Source: Dyella sp. SG609 (GTDB taxonomy: Bacteria > Pseudomonadota > Gammaproteobacteria > Xanthomonadales > Rhodanobacteraceae). From it: DNA of 64,000 bases. Shown here one piece after another: positions 1 to 8,256 of this stretch. The stretch spans positions 1 to 64,000 of the forward strand of contig NZ_JAAZQJ010000009.1 in assembly GCF_012275375.1 (NCBI RefSeq). Reading direction: 5' to 3'. A program made the position numbers and the translations under genes. The notes below the pieces were generated by a model. The model made no database searches. It was not told the DNA's origin and saw nothing but the letters and a program-made list of their open reading frames with translations. Each line of letters opens with the position of its first letter. Positions within the stretch are counted from its first letter, which is position 1.

Positions 1-33
1 GCCATGGACATCTGGGAGGCCTTGCGCCAATGA
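1..33 (+). CDS. possible 3' end of an upstream gene
   Basis: Frame 1 is open from the window edge and closes at a TGA at 31-33, giving a ten-residue tail ending in DIWEALRQ. The next frame is also open, up to a TAA at 66-68, so the assignment is not secure. If real, it is the end of the gene preceding the tail-fibre array. The rest of 34-190 shows no gene; it is relatively AT-rich and carries the GGAG ribosome site (181-184) of the next gene. Confidence 0.2.
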   Translation, partial: AMDIWEALRQ

Positions 34-190
34 TGTTCGAGGCGGCTAACTCAAAATCCAGTAGCTAACCGTCTACGAAAGCGGGGGCGTACCAGTTTCC
101 ATTTCGACAAGGGGAGGAAACCAGCCTCGCCTTTTGTTCGAGTGTGACGTCACCGGACTGTAAGAGCTTGACCTTTCTACGGAGCATCTA

Positions 191-1297
191 ATGACACAGC
201 AACATATCGAGCTCGGCATGCAAACCGATGGCAAGGATGGCGACACAAATCGCGCCGCCTGGCAAAAAGCCGAGTCAAATTTCAATGAGCTCTATTCCGG
301 CGCGTTGAGCACCCCGTCCTTCAAGAACCTTCTTGTCAACGGCGATTTCGACATCTGGCAACGCGGCAACAGCGGCTTTCCTACCACCGGTTATGCCTAC
401 ACGGCCGATCGCTGGAAGATCCTTAGCCCTGGCTCGGCAATCATCGTCAGCCGCCAGCAGTTCGCGCCTGGGCAATCCGATATACCCAACAATCCGAGGT
501 ACTTCATCAGGAATGCGGTTACGTCGGTCGCGGGTGCGAACAACTGCTGCATACTTGCTCAGTTCATCGAAGACATCTTTCGATTGAGCGGCCAGACTGT
601 CACCGTGTCCTTCTGGGCCAAGGCGGACGCCGCACGAAGAATTGGAGTCAGCCTGGATCAGAATCCGGGAAGCGGAGGAAGTCCTGGTGCGCAGGTTCAA
701 GGAGCAGGACAGGCCGTGCAGCTATCGACGGCATGGCAAAGGTTTGTCCTGAACTTCACTCTCCCGTCGATCGCAGGCTTATCAATCGGCACGAGCGGAA
801 ACGACTCGACGTCGCTGAACTTCTGGCTGGATGCCGGCGGGAACTACAACGCTCGCTCGGGAAGCATCGGCCAGCAGTCCGGCGTATTTGACATAGCGCA
901 AGTACAAGTTGAAGTTGGTCAGTATGCGACAAGCTTTGACAATCGCCCGGCAGGCTTCGAGCTCGACCTCTGCCAGCGCTACACTCGAATCGTCAACGGT
1001 GGCGGACTGACCGGCGTCACGCTCAGCCCGACCACCATTCTTTTCGCCGGCCAATGGCCCACCATGCGCGCGAACCCCACGGTCACCCTATTGAAGACCA
1101 GCTTCTCCGCAGCAACCTATGAACTCCTGGCCGGAGCGGCCTGGGTTGGGGGCTCCAATTGCGCGCTGTCCCAGCCGGGCGTCACCTCGCAAAGCATCGT
1201 CTCGGCAGTCAACGGATTCTCGGGGCTTACCTCCGGCCAACCCGTGCTCATCAATAACGTCGGCGCGAATATTCTCCTGCTTGACGCGGAACTCTGA
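191..1297 (+). CDS. phage tail-fibre / receptor-binding protein (paralogue 1)
   Basis: Predicted 368-aa phage tail protein. A conserved N-terminal block (QQHIELGMQTDGKDGDTNR, then AWQK...NFNELY) is shared with the genes at 1373, 2586 and 4728 and is probably the virion attachment end. It is followed by a carbohydrate-binding-like beta domain with NGDFDIWQRG near residue 50, a KADAARRIG stretch, and LDAGGNY...GQQSGVFD. After the shared LCQRY motif (about residue 258) the C-terminus has no similarity to its paralogues, as expected of a receptor-recognition tip. The start at 191 has GGAG six bases upstream. The gene is poorer in G+C than the chromosome downstream, which suggests phage origin. 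The precise receptor cannot be read from the sequence. Confidence 0.75.
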   Translation: MTQQHIELGMQTDGKDGDTNRAAWQKAESNFNELYSGALSTPSFKNLLVNGDFDIWQRGNSGFPTTGYAYTADRWKILSPGSAIIVSRQQFAPGQSDIPNNPRYFIRNAVTSVAGANNCCILAQFIEDIFRLSGQTVTVSFWAKADAARRIGVSLDQNPGSGGSPGAQVQGAGQAVQLSTAWQRFVLNFTLPSIAGLSIGTSGNDSTSLNFWLDAGGNYNARSGSIGQQSGVFDIAQVQVEVGQYATSFDNRPAGFELDLCQRYTRIVNGGGLTGVTLSPTTILFAGQWPTMRANPTVTLLKTSFSAATYELLAGAAWVGGSNCALSQPGVTSQSIVSAVNGFSGLTSGQPVLINNVGANILLLDAEL

Positions 1298-1334
1298 TCC
1301 CGCTGCAGAGCAGCCTGTTACCCGATGCGTCTCC

Positions 1335-1357
1335 AAAGCCGCTGCAAGCGGCTTTTT
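1335..1357 (+). terminator. intrinsic terminator after tail-fibre gene 1
   Basis: Perfect 8-bp stem AAAGCCGC / GCGGCTTT with loop TGCAA, followed by TTATTT. It lies between the stop of gene 1 (1297) and the start of paralogue 2 (1373). Confidence 0.75.
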
Positions 1358-1372
1358 ATTTGGACTACCCCA

Positions 1373-2503
1373 ATGTCACAACAACACATCAACCTCGGCG
1401 CACAATCCGATGGCAAGGACGGCGACACCAACCGCCAGGCCTGGGAGAAGACCGAGCACAACTTCAACGACTTGTATGGCGGCGCCATGTCCGTGCAGGC
1501 GATGAAGAACAAACTGATCAACGGCAAACTCGACATATGGCAGGCTGGCGCCGCGGCAACGGCCACTTCGGTGAACGCGATCGCCTGGGGTCCGGATCGT
1601 TATCTCGGCCAGGCCTATAACGGCTCCGCGGGCACGGGCAGCTCGACGATCACGCTGAATCAGCAGGCCTTTGCCACGGGGCAGGACGTGGTGCCGGGCA
1701 ATCCGAAGTGGTTCGCGCGCCTGCAAGCGACGGCAGTAGGCCCGCAGGGCGGCACGGGATCGATGATACGGGCGCTGCAGTACATCGAAGACGTGTCGAC
1801 CCTAGCCGGCGGCATGGCCACTTTCTCCGTCTGGCTCAAGGCCGATTCGGCGCGCAATATCGGCTTCGCGCTTCATCAGTACTTTGGTACGGGCGGTTCC
1901 GCCGCAGTGGTCGCTGCCCAGACGACGTTTGCCGTCACGACGACCTGGCAGCGTTTCACCTTCACCTTCCCGGTGCCGTCTCTCGCCGGCAAGACCGTCG
2001 GCAACGACAGCAATCTCGCGCTCAGCCTCTATCTCTACAAGCAGGATAACTCGGACAATACGACGTTCGCGCCACTTGGCTCCTGGGCCACCGGCATCTA
2101 TCTCGACTTCGCCATGATGCAGCTCGAAGCTGGCAGCATCGCCACGGATTTCGATGCTCGGCCGTTCGCCATCGAGGAGCTGCTGTGCAAGCGCTATTGC
2201 ACGACGAGCCGGTCCCTCCTCATCGGCCGCTGGAGCTCCGCCACCAGCGTCCGCTTCTATAACGACTTTGAAGTGCCCATGCGGCGTGCGCCCAGTTGCT
2301 CGCTATTGCTCAGCGCGTTCCAGGCCGAGGCCACGCAGGTTGCGATCTATACGATCAACGGTGCGCAGCTCATTAACCTCCTGAGCGATAACCGGCGTTC
2401 TCTCATGGACGTCACTGGCACGATCAGTGGAGGCACGCCTTCGGCTGGCGCCATGGCACAGCTGAACCAGCCGCAGGTGTTTCTTTTTCGAGCCGAGTTC
2501 TGA
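1373..2503 (+). CDS. phage tail-fibre / receptor-binding protein (paralogue 2)
   Basis: A 376-aa protein when started at ATG 1373, where the family signature begins (MSQQHINLGAQSDGKDGDTN). An upstream in-frame ATG at 1325 would add 16 residues encoded by the terminator hairpin and is therefore rejected. The domain order matches paralogue 1: N-terminal attachment block, NGKLDIWQ, a jelly-roll-like region with KADSARNIG, then LCKRY followed by a unique C-terminal segment ending in FRAEF. No good ribosome site precedes 1373 (only a weak GGA), so it may be poorly or differently expressed. It follows paralogue 1 behind a terminator. Confidence 0.72.
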   Translation: MSQQHINLGAQSDGKDGDTNRQAWEKTEHNFNDLYGGAMSVQAMKNKLINGKLDIWQAGAAATATSVNAIAWGPDRYLGQAYNGSAGTGSSTITLNQQAFATGQDVVPGNPKWFARLQATAVGPQGGTGSMIRALQYIEDVSTLAGGMATFSVWLKADSARNIGFALHQYFGTGGSAAVVAAQTTFAVTTTWQRFTFTFPVPSLAGKTVGNDSNLALSLYLYKQDNSDNTTFAPLGSWATGIYLDFAMMQLEAGSIATDFDARPFAIEELLCKRYCTTSRSLLIGRWSSATSVRFYNDFEVPMRRAPSCSLLLSAFQAEATQVAIYTINGAQLINLLSDNRRSLMDVTGTISGGTPSAGAMAQLNQPQVFLFRAEF

Positions 2504-2543
2504 AGCCGTGCGGTCATCTTCCTACGCCAGCTGATTCTCCGTC

Positions 2544-2573
2544 CGGGCGCTTCAGGCGCCCGATATCTTTTTG
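2544..2573 (+). terminator. intrinsic terminator after tail-fibre gene 2
   Basis: Stem CGGGCGC / GCGCCCG (2544-2550 and 2556-2562), loop TTCAG, then ATATCTTTTT. It sits just upstream of the AGGAG ribosome site (2576-2580) of the next gene. Confidence 0.65.
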
Positions 2574-2585
2574 CCAGGAGTCGAC

Positions 2586-3572
2586 ATGGCCATTCAACTG
2601 ATCAACCTCGGCACCCCGCCGAAGGGCGAGGACGGCGATACCAATCGCACCGCCCACAACAAGTGCAACGACAATTTCACCAATCTGGACAGCCGCGCCA
2701 CTACCGCCCAAGCCGGCGCCGACAGTGCCAATCAGCTGGCCGGCACCGCCAAATCAACAGCCGACGCTGCCAAGGCCACCGCCGACCGGGCGCTGCCGAA
2801 GGCCAACCCGTTGTTCACCGGAAGCATCAGCAAGATCGGCGTGCCCAACGAATTCTGTTACTGCGTATCCAATACCGGCACCGACCGCGGCATCGGCGGA
2901 TCGTGGGGAGAGTGGACGCAAGGCCGGACGCCAGCCATCCAGGTGGATGCGATGAGCAACGTGTCCGCCTATATGTTGGCCCGCTTCACTCGCTGGGGTG
3001 CGCGCCATCTGGCCGCTATCGACGCCTACGAAGGCGGATCGGGCAGCTCCGCGCCGCAGCTGCATTTTCACGTCGGTGGATCGCAGAATGCCTTCCAGTT
3101 CCTGGAGGGCGGCAATGCGGTCTTCGCCGGCACGTTGACGCAGAATTCGGATTATCGAATCAAGCAGGATGTCGTCGGCATCGATCCCGCCGCCGCCGCA
3201 TCGAGCCTGCGGTCCGTCCGGCCGGTCGAGTATTCGGATAATCGCGAACCGCAGGACGCCCCACGCCGCGCCGGCATGATTGCCCACGAACTCGCGCAGT
3301 CGTTCCCCCTGCTCGTCGAGGGTGCGAAGGATGCGGTACGCCGATCGGTTCGCCTCGAAGGCGACACCACGCCTTATATGCCAGGGACGGAACCCGTCGA
3401 CTATAAGCCACCGACGCAGGTCGAGTACGACGAGCCGGCACTTCAGAACGTCAACTACGTCGGCCTGGTGCCTTATCTCATCGCCGCATGGAAGCACACG
3501 GACGATCTTCTCCAGCAAGCCATCGCGCGTATTACCGCACTGGAGCAGCACCCCTCTGAGCCACCGGGCTGA
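2586..3572 (+). CDS. tail-fibre protein with C-terminal S74-type chaperone domain
   Basis: A 328-aa protein started at ATG 2586, six bases after AGGAG. The first 40 residues repeat the array's signature (INLGTPPKGEDGDTNRTAHN...DNF), followed by a short Ala-rich, helix-forming stretch (residues 40-75) and a central beta region. From about residue 190 it has the peptidase S74 / intramolecular chaperone pattern of phage tailspikes: SDYRIKQDV, then SLRSVRPVEY and AGMIAHELAQSFPLLVEG. That domain trimerises the fibre and often cleaves itself off at a Ser. Compared with its three neighbours the carbohydrate-binding middle is missing, so this is a mosaic. The assignment to a phage fibre is firm; self-cleavage is only inferred. 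Confidence 0.75.
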   Translation: MAIQLINLGTPPKGEDGDTNRTAHNKCNDNFTNLDSRATTAQAGADSANQLAGTAKSTADAAKATADRALPKANPLFTGSISKIGVPNEFCYCVSNTGTDRGIGGSWGEWTQGRTPAIQVDAMSNVSAYMLARFTRWGARHLAAIDAYEGGSGSSAPQLHFHVGGSQNAFQFLEGGNAVFAGTLTQNSDYRIKQDVVGIDPAAAASSLRSVRPVEYSDNREPQDAPRRAGMIAHELAQSFPLLVEGAKDAVRRSVRLEGDTTPYMPGTEPVDYKPPTQVEYDEPALQNVNYVGLVPYLIAAWKHTDDLLQQAIARITALEQHPSEPPG

Positions 3573-3669
3573 TCGTCGGCGCACTGGTATCGCCTCGCCG
3601 CTCCCGTTAGCTTGTGCACTCCCACACGGCGCCCGCTTCGATCCGGCGCCCGCTGCACAAGGACGTCGC

Positions 3670-4596
3670 ATGAACCACCCCGCCCAGCGCTCCAACCTCC
3701 CCTGGCTCGCCGCCGTCACCGCCATGCTGATGGTGGTGGCGTGGCATTGCGTCACCTTCGGCCTGATGATGCTGCGCGCGCCGTCGGACAACGAACAGAT
3801 CTTCACTTATCTGACGATGACGCTGAAGACGATCGGCGAAGGATTGCTGGTGCAGGGCGGGTTGGCGTTCCTGGTCGCCCAGTGGCACGGCGAGCGCCGT
3901 CAGGGATGGGCCTTCCAGCGGCCGCTGCTGCTGATGGCTGTGTTTGCCGGAAGCTTGCTGGGCTGGGACATCGTGATCATGGTGCTGTACCAGGGCATGT
4001 TCATGCTGTTCGGCACGGCGATGATGGGGCATGGCTTGCAGACCGGCATCTTCGCTTTCGGCCTGGCGCTGGACGTCGTGGTCATCGCATCGTCGTGGTG
4101 GCTGGCCTTGCTGGTCTGCCGAAAGGACAGGATCGCCATGCCGCCGCCGGCGGGCCAGCGCACGCGTGCGGCGGGCCTCGCCGGATGGATGCAGGCGACG
4201 GCGGTGGTCGTGGGCATGGCGCTGCTGTATCCGTTGGTCAACGCGTACGACGCCTATTCGCCGGTGATCGTGATAAGCACCTGGATCGGCGCAGTGCTGG
4301 CCGGCGCGCTCGCCTTCGGTGGCGCATGGCTTGGCTTGCCGCGCAACCTGTCGCTGGTGCGGGTGGGCCGGCTGTTGAGCGCGAGCGTGCTTGCGTTCGT
4401 GTGTGCTTATCTGCTGCTGGCCGGTGTTGGCGTCGTGGTGGCGCTGCTGATCTTCGGCGGCAGCGGCCACGTGGACGACGTAATCGCCATCGCGATCCTG
4501 GTCGCTCTTGGCCTGATCCCGCTGCTGGGCATGCTCGGCTTCCAGTGGCTGTGGACGCGCGTGCTCTATACAAAGGTGCGGCGCGCAGCGAACTAG
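3670..4596 (+). CDS. multi-spanning membrane protein of unknown function
   Basis: A 308-aa hydrophobic protein with about eight predicted membrane spans, including segments near residues 12-32, 50-70, 80-105 and 195-215 and two at the C-terminus. The start at ATG 3670 (MNHPAQRSNLPW) was chosen because the longer open frame upstream overlaps the S74 protein and lacks membrane character. I do not recognise the family. It sits between two tail-fibre genes on the same strand and has its own terminator overlapping its stop codon, so it looks like an inserted cargo gene. Membrane cargo genes in prophages sometimes alter the host surface or exclude other phages; that role here is speculation. Confidence 0.6.
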   Translation: MNHPAQRSNLPWLAAVTAMLMVVAWHCVTFGLMMLRAPSDNEQIFTYLTMTLKTIGEGLLVQGGLAFLVAQWHGERRQGWAFQRPLLLMAVFAGSLLGWDIVIMVLYQGMFMLFGTAMMGHGLQTGIFAFGLALDVVVIASSWWLALLVCRKDRIAMPPPAGQRTRAAGLAGWMQATAVVVGMALLYPLVNAYDAYSPVIVISTWIGAVLAGALAFGGAWLGLPRNLSLVRVGRLLSASVLAFVCAYLLLAGVGVVVALLIFGGSGHVDDVIAIAILVALGLIPLLGMLGFQWLWTRVLYTKVRRAAN

Positions 4597-4613
4597 CCCT
4601 CCGGCTAGCTTTT
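4593..4613 (+). terminator. terminator overlapping a stop codon
   Basis: CTAGCC-CTCC-GGCTAG followed by CTTTTC. The left arm contains the TAG stop of the membrane protein gene. Confidence 0.65.
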
Positions 4614-4622
4614 CATCCCGTC

Positions 4623-4658
4623 AAGCGGCCTTCCGGCTTCGTCCGGAACGGGCCGCTT
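4623..4658 (+). terminator. second hairpin before tail-fibre gene 4
   Basis: Two-part stem AAGCGGCC-TTCCGG / CCGGAA-(CG)-GGCCGCTT around the loop CTTCGT, ending in TTTG. It resembles the hairpins in front of the other fibre genes, although the T-tract is short. Confidence 0.5.
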
Positions 4659-4727
4659 TGCCGTGCCTGTGGCATGGCCATCCCAACCTCTTGCCGCCCA
4701 CGGGCAATCTCACAGGAATCGCCATCC

Positions 4728-5810
4728 ATGGCACAGCAGCACATCAACCTCGGCACCCAATCCGACGGCAAGGACGGCGACACCAACCGCGTTGCCTGGC
4801 AGAAGACCGAAGCCAACTTCAACGAGCTTTACGGCGGCGCGCTCAACGTCGCCACTTTCAAGAACCGCATCGTCAACGGCAGCTTCGATATCTGGCAGCG
4901 GGGCACCAGTTTCTCGTCGACGGGTTACTGCGCCGACCGATTCCTGGTGCAGCAGACCGGGACCACGATCAATGCCACGCGGCAGGCGTTTGCGATCGGC
5001 CAGTCCGCGGTGCCCGACAATCCGGCGTACTTCATGCGCTGCGCCGTCAGCTCCGTCGCCGGAGCAGGCAATGCCTGCTATCTGGCGCAGCGCATCGAAA
5101 GCGTGGCCTCGCTCGCCGGCAAGCGGGTAACCGTGTCGTTCTACGCCAAGGCCGATGCCGCCAGGAAGATCGCGCTCGAAGCCACGCAATATTTCGGCAG
5201 CGGCGGGCCGGCTTCCATCAATGCCATCGGAGTCACCAGCTTCAACGTGACCGGCGACTGGCAGAGGTTCTCCGCGACCTTCGACGTTCCCGCGCTGGTC
5301 AATACCGCCATGGGCCCGTACGGTGACGATTTCCTGCAGATCGCACTGTGGATGGATGCGGGCGGCAACTACAGCGGCCGGACGAATACGCTGGGCCAGC
5401 AATCCGGCACGTTCGACTTCGCTCAGGTACAGCTGGAGATCGGTGGCGCCGCGACGTCCTTCGACGTGCGCCCCAAGGCGATCGAACAGCAGCTGTGCAA
5501 CCGCTATTGCTATGCCTTCAACGCAGCGATCGGCACGGGCATTGGGGTAGGCACGCAGCACAACGCCACCAGCACCTTCGTCCCGCTGCCGCTTCCCACG
5601 GCCATGCGTGCCTCGCCGTCGATGCGCAATCTCGGATCGCCTATTCGCTGGGTGGGTGCAGCTTCCAATACGAGCGACCCCGCGCTGGGCGTGATCAATC
5701 AGGGGCTGGTATGCCTGATTTTCACGGTGTCCGGCGGCGCGCAATGGTCCAGCGGCTATGCGGCTTCGTCGGGCGGTCCGCTTTATCTGTTGACGGAAGC
5801 GGAGTTGTAA
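4728..5810 (+). CDS. phage tail-fibre / receptor-binding protein (paralogue 4)
   Basis: A 360-aa protein whose start at ATG 4728 coincides with the family signature (MAQQHINLGTQSDGKDGDTN). It is the closest relative of paralogue 1 in the body: NGSFDIWQRG, KADAARKI, LDAGG-like MDAGGNY, GQQSGTFDFAQVQ, then LCNRY. Its C-terminus after that motif is unrelated to the other members and ends in LTEAEL, as the others end in DAEL or RAEF. AGGA lies 11 bases before the start. It is the last gene of the array; the AI-2E permease gene that follows is on the opposite strand and is chromosomal in character. Confidence 0.75.
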   Translation: MAQQHINLGTQSDGKDGDTNRVAWQKTEANFNELYGGALNVATFKNRIVNGSFDIWQRGTSFSSTGYCADRFLVQQTGTTINATRQAFAIGQSAVPDNPAYFMRCAVSSVAGAGNACYLAQRIESVASLAGKRVTVSFYAKADAARKIALEATQYFGSGGPASINAIGVTSFNVTGDWQRFSATFDVPALVNTAMGPYGDDFLQIALWMDAGGNYSGRTNTLGQQSGTFDFAQVQLEIGGAATSFDVRPKAIEQQLCNRYCYAFNAAIGTGIGVGTQHNATSTFVPLPLPTAMRASPSMRNLGSPIRWVGAASNTSDPALGVINQGLVCLIFTVSGGAQWSSGYAASSGGPLYLLTEAEL

Positions 5811-5829
5811 CGGCCGAGGGACTGCGCGA

Positions 5830-6861
5830 TTAAATCAGCCGCTCCGCCTCCAACTCACTCTTGAGATACGCATAGTAAATCGGCGCCGCCACCAACCCCG
5901 GCAGCCCGAATGCCGCCTCCACCAGCAACATCGCCACCAGCAGCTCCCACGCACGCGAACGGATCTGCGTCCCGACGATGCGCGCGTTGAGGAAGTATTC
6001 CAGCTTGTGGATCAGGATCAGGAAACCCAGCGCCGCCACACCCACGCCCAGCGATACCGACAGGCCGGCGATGGTGATGGCGGTGTTGGAGATCAGGTTG
6101 CCGATCACCGGCAGCAGGCCGACGATGAAGGTGAGCACCACCAGGGTCTTGGCCAGCGGGATGTGATAGCCCATCAAGGGCATCACGCCGAGCAGGAAGA
6201 TCGCGGTGAACACCGTGTTGATCAGCGAGATCTTGATCTGCGCGAACACGATGTTGTGGAAGGCCTCGGCCAGGCGCTGGCAGCGCAGGCCGAGCGCGGC
6301 GGCCAGCGGGCCGACCTGGTGCGCGGGGCGCGTGCGGCTGAGCGCGACGATGCCGCCCAGCACCATGCCGATGATGATGTGCACCAGCACGCGGGCGGTT
6401 TCCTTGCCCAGCGACTGCAGGCTTACCGAGTGCTTGTGGGTGAGTTCCAGCGCCATCACGCGCAGCTCGTCCACGCTGTCCGGCAGCCAGCCCACCACGG
6501 CGGCGGGCAGCTGCTGGCGGGCTTTTTCCACCAGCGGCATCAGCTGGTCCTGCCACAGCAGTTCCGGGTTGCCCAGCTCGGTGCGGAAGAAGCTCAGCGC
6601 GCCGAGAATCAGCAGGATCAACAGGCCGACCACGATCACCGCCAGCAGCGCCACCACCAGCACGCGCGCGCGGTCGCCGGGGATGCGCTTGCCGAGCAGC
6701 GGCGCGCTCGATTGCACGATCTCGTACACCAGCAACCCGGCGAACAGCGCCGGCAGCAGGCGCAGGCACAGCACCAGCAGCAGGGCGGCGCCGGCCAGCA
6801 CATAGGTGGTGATGCGGATCGGCAGGCTGGGCTGGCGAGGCTGGGGCAGGCTGGTTTCCAT
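5830..6861 (-). CDS. AI-2E family (PerM-type) transporter
   Basis: A 343-aa inner-membrane protein of the AI-2E transporter family (PF01594). Two N-terminal membrane segments (about residues 15-50 and 60-85) are followed by a soluble loop and a C-terminal bundle of membrane helices. These contain the family's GVMPLMGYHIP and GLLPVIGNLISN stretches and end in LPGLVAAPIYYAYLK. Family members export small molecules or AI-2, or act as ion antiporters, and the substrate here is unknown. The start METSLPQ at 6861 was preferred over a 56-residue upstream extension of low-complexity sequence that would overlap the divergent phosphatase gene. Confidence 0.85.
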   Translation of the reverse strand: METSLPQPRQPSLPIRITTYVLAGAALLLVLCLRLLPALFAGLLVYEIVQSSAPLLGKRIPGDRARVLVVALLAVIVVGLLILLILGALSFFRTELGNPELLWQDQLMPLVEKARQQLPAAVVGWLPDSVDELRVMALELTHKHSVSLQSLGKETARVLVHIIIGMVLGGIVALSRTRPAHQVGPLAAALGLRCQRLAEAFHNIVFAQIKISLINTVFTAIFLLGVMPLMGYHIPLAKTLVVLTFIVGLLPVIGNLISNTAITIAGLSVSLGVGVAALGFLILIHKLEYFLNARIVGTQIRSRAWELLVAMLLVEAAFGLPGLVAAPIYYAYLKSELEAERLI

Positions 6862-7027
6862 GCGGGCTTGGGGCAGTCCAGGGAGCCCGCAGTCTGTCAG
6901 CAGCGCATGGCGGTCGCCACCCCGGGAAGGCAGGGGTGGGAGCGTGGCTTCAGGAAAGCCGGCAGGGTCTTTCCCCTGGCGTAAACTGCGGCGATTCTGT
7001 CCGCTCGCTTTATCTACAGGGAAAACC

Positions 7028-7918
7028 ATGCGTATTCGTCTGACGGCGTCCTGCGCCGCCCTTGCCCTGCTCGCCGGCTGCTCGGCTCAGCATGCCGCCA
7101 AGCCCTCCGATGTTGCGCCAGCCACGCAGGCGGCGGCCGCCAGGCCCGCCGCCGACGACAACCTCAACGCCGTGGCCTGGTCGCAAAGCGCGATCGAGCA
7201 CGACCTGATCTACCTGCAGACCTACCGCGACGCCCAGGCCCGCCTGCCGGCCGCGCTGAAGGACAGGAGCTGGGACGCGCTGAGCAAGGAAGACCGCGCC
7301 GCGCCGCTGAAGAACCAGAAGCCCGCGGTGGTGCTGGATATCGACGAGACCGTGCTGGACAACTCGCCCTACCAGGCGCGCCTGATCCGCAGCGGCGGCG
7401 AATTCAACGAGGCCGACTGGGCCGCCTGGTGCAAGGAGCAGAAAGCGCGCGCCCTGCCGGGCGTGGTGGAGTTCACCCAGTTCGCTGCCAAGCATGGTGT
7501 GGCCGTGATCTATATCTCCAACCGCGCCAAGGATCTGGACGAAGCGACCCTGGGCAATCTGCGCAAGGCGGGCCTGCCGGTGTCCGGCCCGGAAGCCTTC
7601 CTGGGCCTGGGCACCTTCGTGCAGGACTGCGAGCAGATCGGCACCGAAAAGGGCTGCCGCCGTCAGCAGATCAGCAAGAAATATCGGGTTTTGATGCAAT
7701 TTGGCGACCAGATCGGCGATTTTGTCACCGTGCTGGCCAACAACGCCGAGGGCCGCAGCAAGGCCATGGCGCCGTATCTGAACTGGGTCGGCACGCGTTG
7801 GTTCGTGCTGCCGAACGCCACCTATGGCTCCTGGGAGCCGGCCCTGTTCAACAACGACTGGTCCGCCCCGCGCGAAGAGCGGCATCGCCTGAAAGTCAAC
7901 GCCTTGCGCGTGGACTGA
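7028..7918 (+). CDS. HAD-family class B-like acid phosphatase lipoprotein (e(P4)-like)
   Basis: A 296-aa lipoprotein: signal peptide with lipobox LLAG-C18, then a HAD phosphatase domain of the acid phosphatase B / lipoprotein e(P4) family. The nucleophile motif VVLDIDET carries Asp104 and Asp106. Characteristic features follow: NSPYQARL, WAAWCKEQKARALPGVVEF, ISNRAKDLDEATLGNL, and FGDQIGDF near residue 235. Such enzymes dephosphorylate nucleotides and other phosphomonoesters at the cell surface, typically to salvage nucleosides. An AGGGA ribosome site (7018-7022) precedes ATG 7028. It is divergent from the AI-2E permease gene, with 166 bp between the starts. Confidence 0.88.
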   Translation: MRIRLTASCAALALLAGCSAQHAAKPSDVAPATQAAAARPAADDNLNAVAWSQSAIEHDLIYLQTYRDAQARLPAALKDRSWDALSKEDRAAPLKNQKPAVVLDIDETVLDNSPYQARLIRSGGEFNEADWAAWCKEQKARALPGVVEFTQFAAKHGVAVIYISNRAKDLDEATLGNLRKAGLPVSGPEAFLGLGTFVQDCEQIGTEKGCRRQQISKKYRVLMQFGDQIGDFVTVLANNAEGRSKAMAPYLNWVGTRWFVLPNATYGSWEPALFNNDWSAPREERHRLKVNALRVD

Positions 7919-7966
7919 GATTCTCGATCACGAACAATCAATAACTTAGCGCACCTAACGAAAGTG

Positions 7967-7996
7967 TTGCCTTAGCTTTCAGGATGCGGTTAAGAT
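7967..7996 (+). promoter_or_regulatory. sigma-70-type promoter
   Basis: TTGCCT (7967-7972), an 18-bp spacer, then TAAGAT (7991-7996). The predicted transcription start is near 8003. It is the best promoter-like sequence in this gap and points at the candidate small RNA. Confidence 0.55.
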
Positions 7997-8002
7997 CGCC
8001 GC

Positions 8003-8103
8003 GCCGACCCTGCTGCTGACCACAGATTCTGCGGGCAAGGCCATTTCCCTTCCGGCTCTGCCGGATTACCCCGCGAGGCCCAACGCCCGCGGGGTTTTCT
8101 TTT
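8003..8103 (+). ncRNA. candidate small RNA of about 100 nt
   Basis: A promoter at the right distance upstream, no open frame with a ribosome site, a small hairpin TCCGG-CTCTG-CCGGA (8051-8065), a pyrimidine-rich unpaired stretch before it (ATTTCCCT, 8043-8050), and a strong intrinsic terminator at the end together give the anatomy of an independent trans-acting small RNA. I do not recognise a family. The alternative is a terminated (attenuated) leader of the lipoprotein gene at 8257, but that gene starts 150 bp beyond the terminator. Confidence 0.4.
8068..8103 (+). terminator. strong intrinsic terminator
   Basis: Stem ACCCCGCG / CGCGGGGT (8068-8075 and 8088-8095) extended inward by GGC / GCC around loop CCAAC, followed by TTTCTTTT. 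Confidence 0.8.
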
Positions 8104-8256
8104 GCGCGGTTCACGGATCGTGAACGGCGCAGCGGATTTGGCACCCTCTGCCCTTGTCTCGCCGAAGCGGGCGCCCTTACGCTCCGCCGCTCATCGCCCT
8201 GCCCGCCTGGTCCTACCCACCGACGGTGCGGCGATCCACTCCGCGAGATCCCTCCC

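Larger units (their letters stand above)
7919..8256. other. 338-bp intergenic region holding a candidate small RNA
   Basis: No protein-coding gene is apparent. The first half contains a good sigma-70-type promoter (7967-7996), the middle a roughly 100-nt candidate transcript ending in a strong terminator (8068-8103). The last 150 bp lead into the lipoprotein gene at 8257 without a recognisable promoter. Confidence 0.6.

Noticed and set aside
3280-3669. N-terminal extension of the membrane protein gene back to 3280
   Set aside because: The extra 130 codons overlap the S74-type fibre gene in another frame and encode a basic, repeat-free sequence without membrane segments.
191-5810. A diversity-generating retroelement acting on the variable fibre tips
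   Set aside because: No reverse transcriptase gene, template repeat or accessory avd-like gene is in the window, and the tips differ along their whole length rather than at scattered adenine positions.
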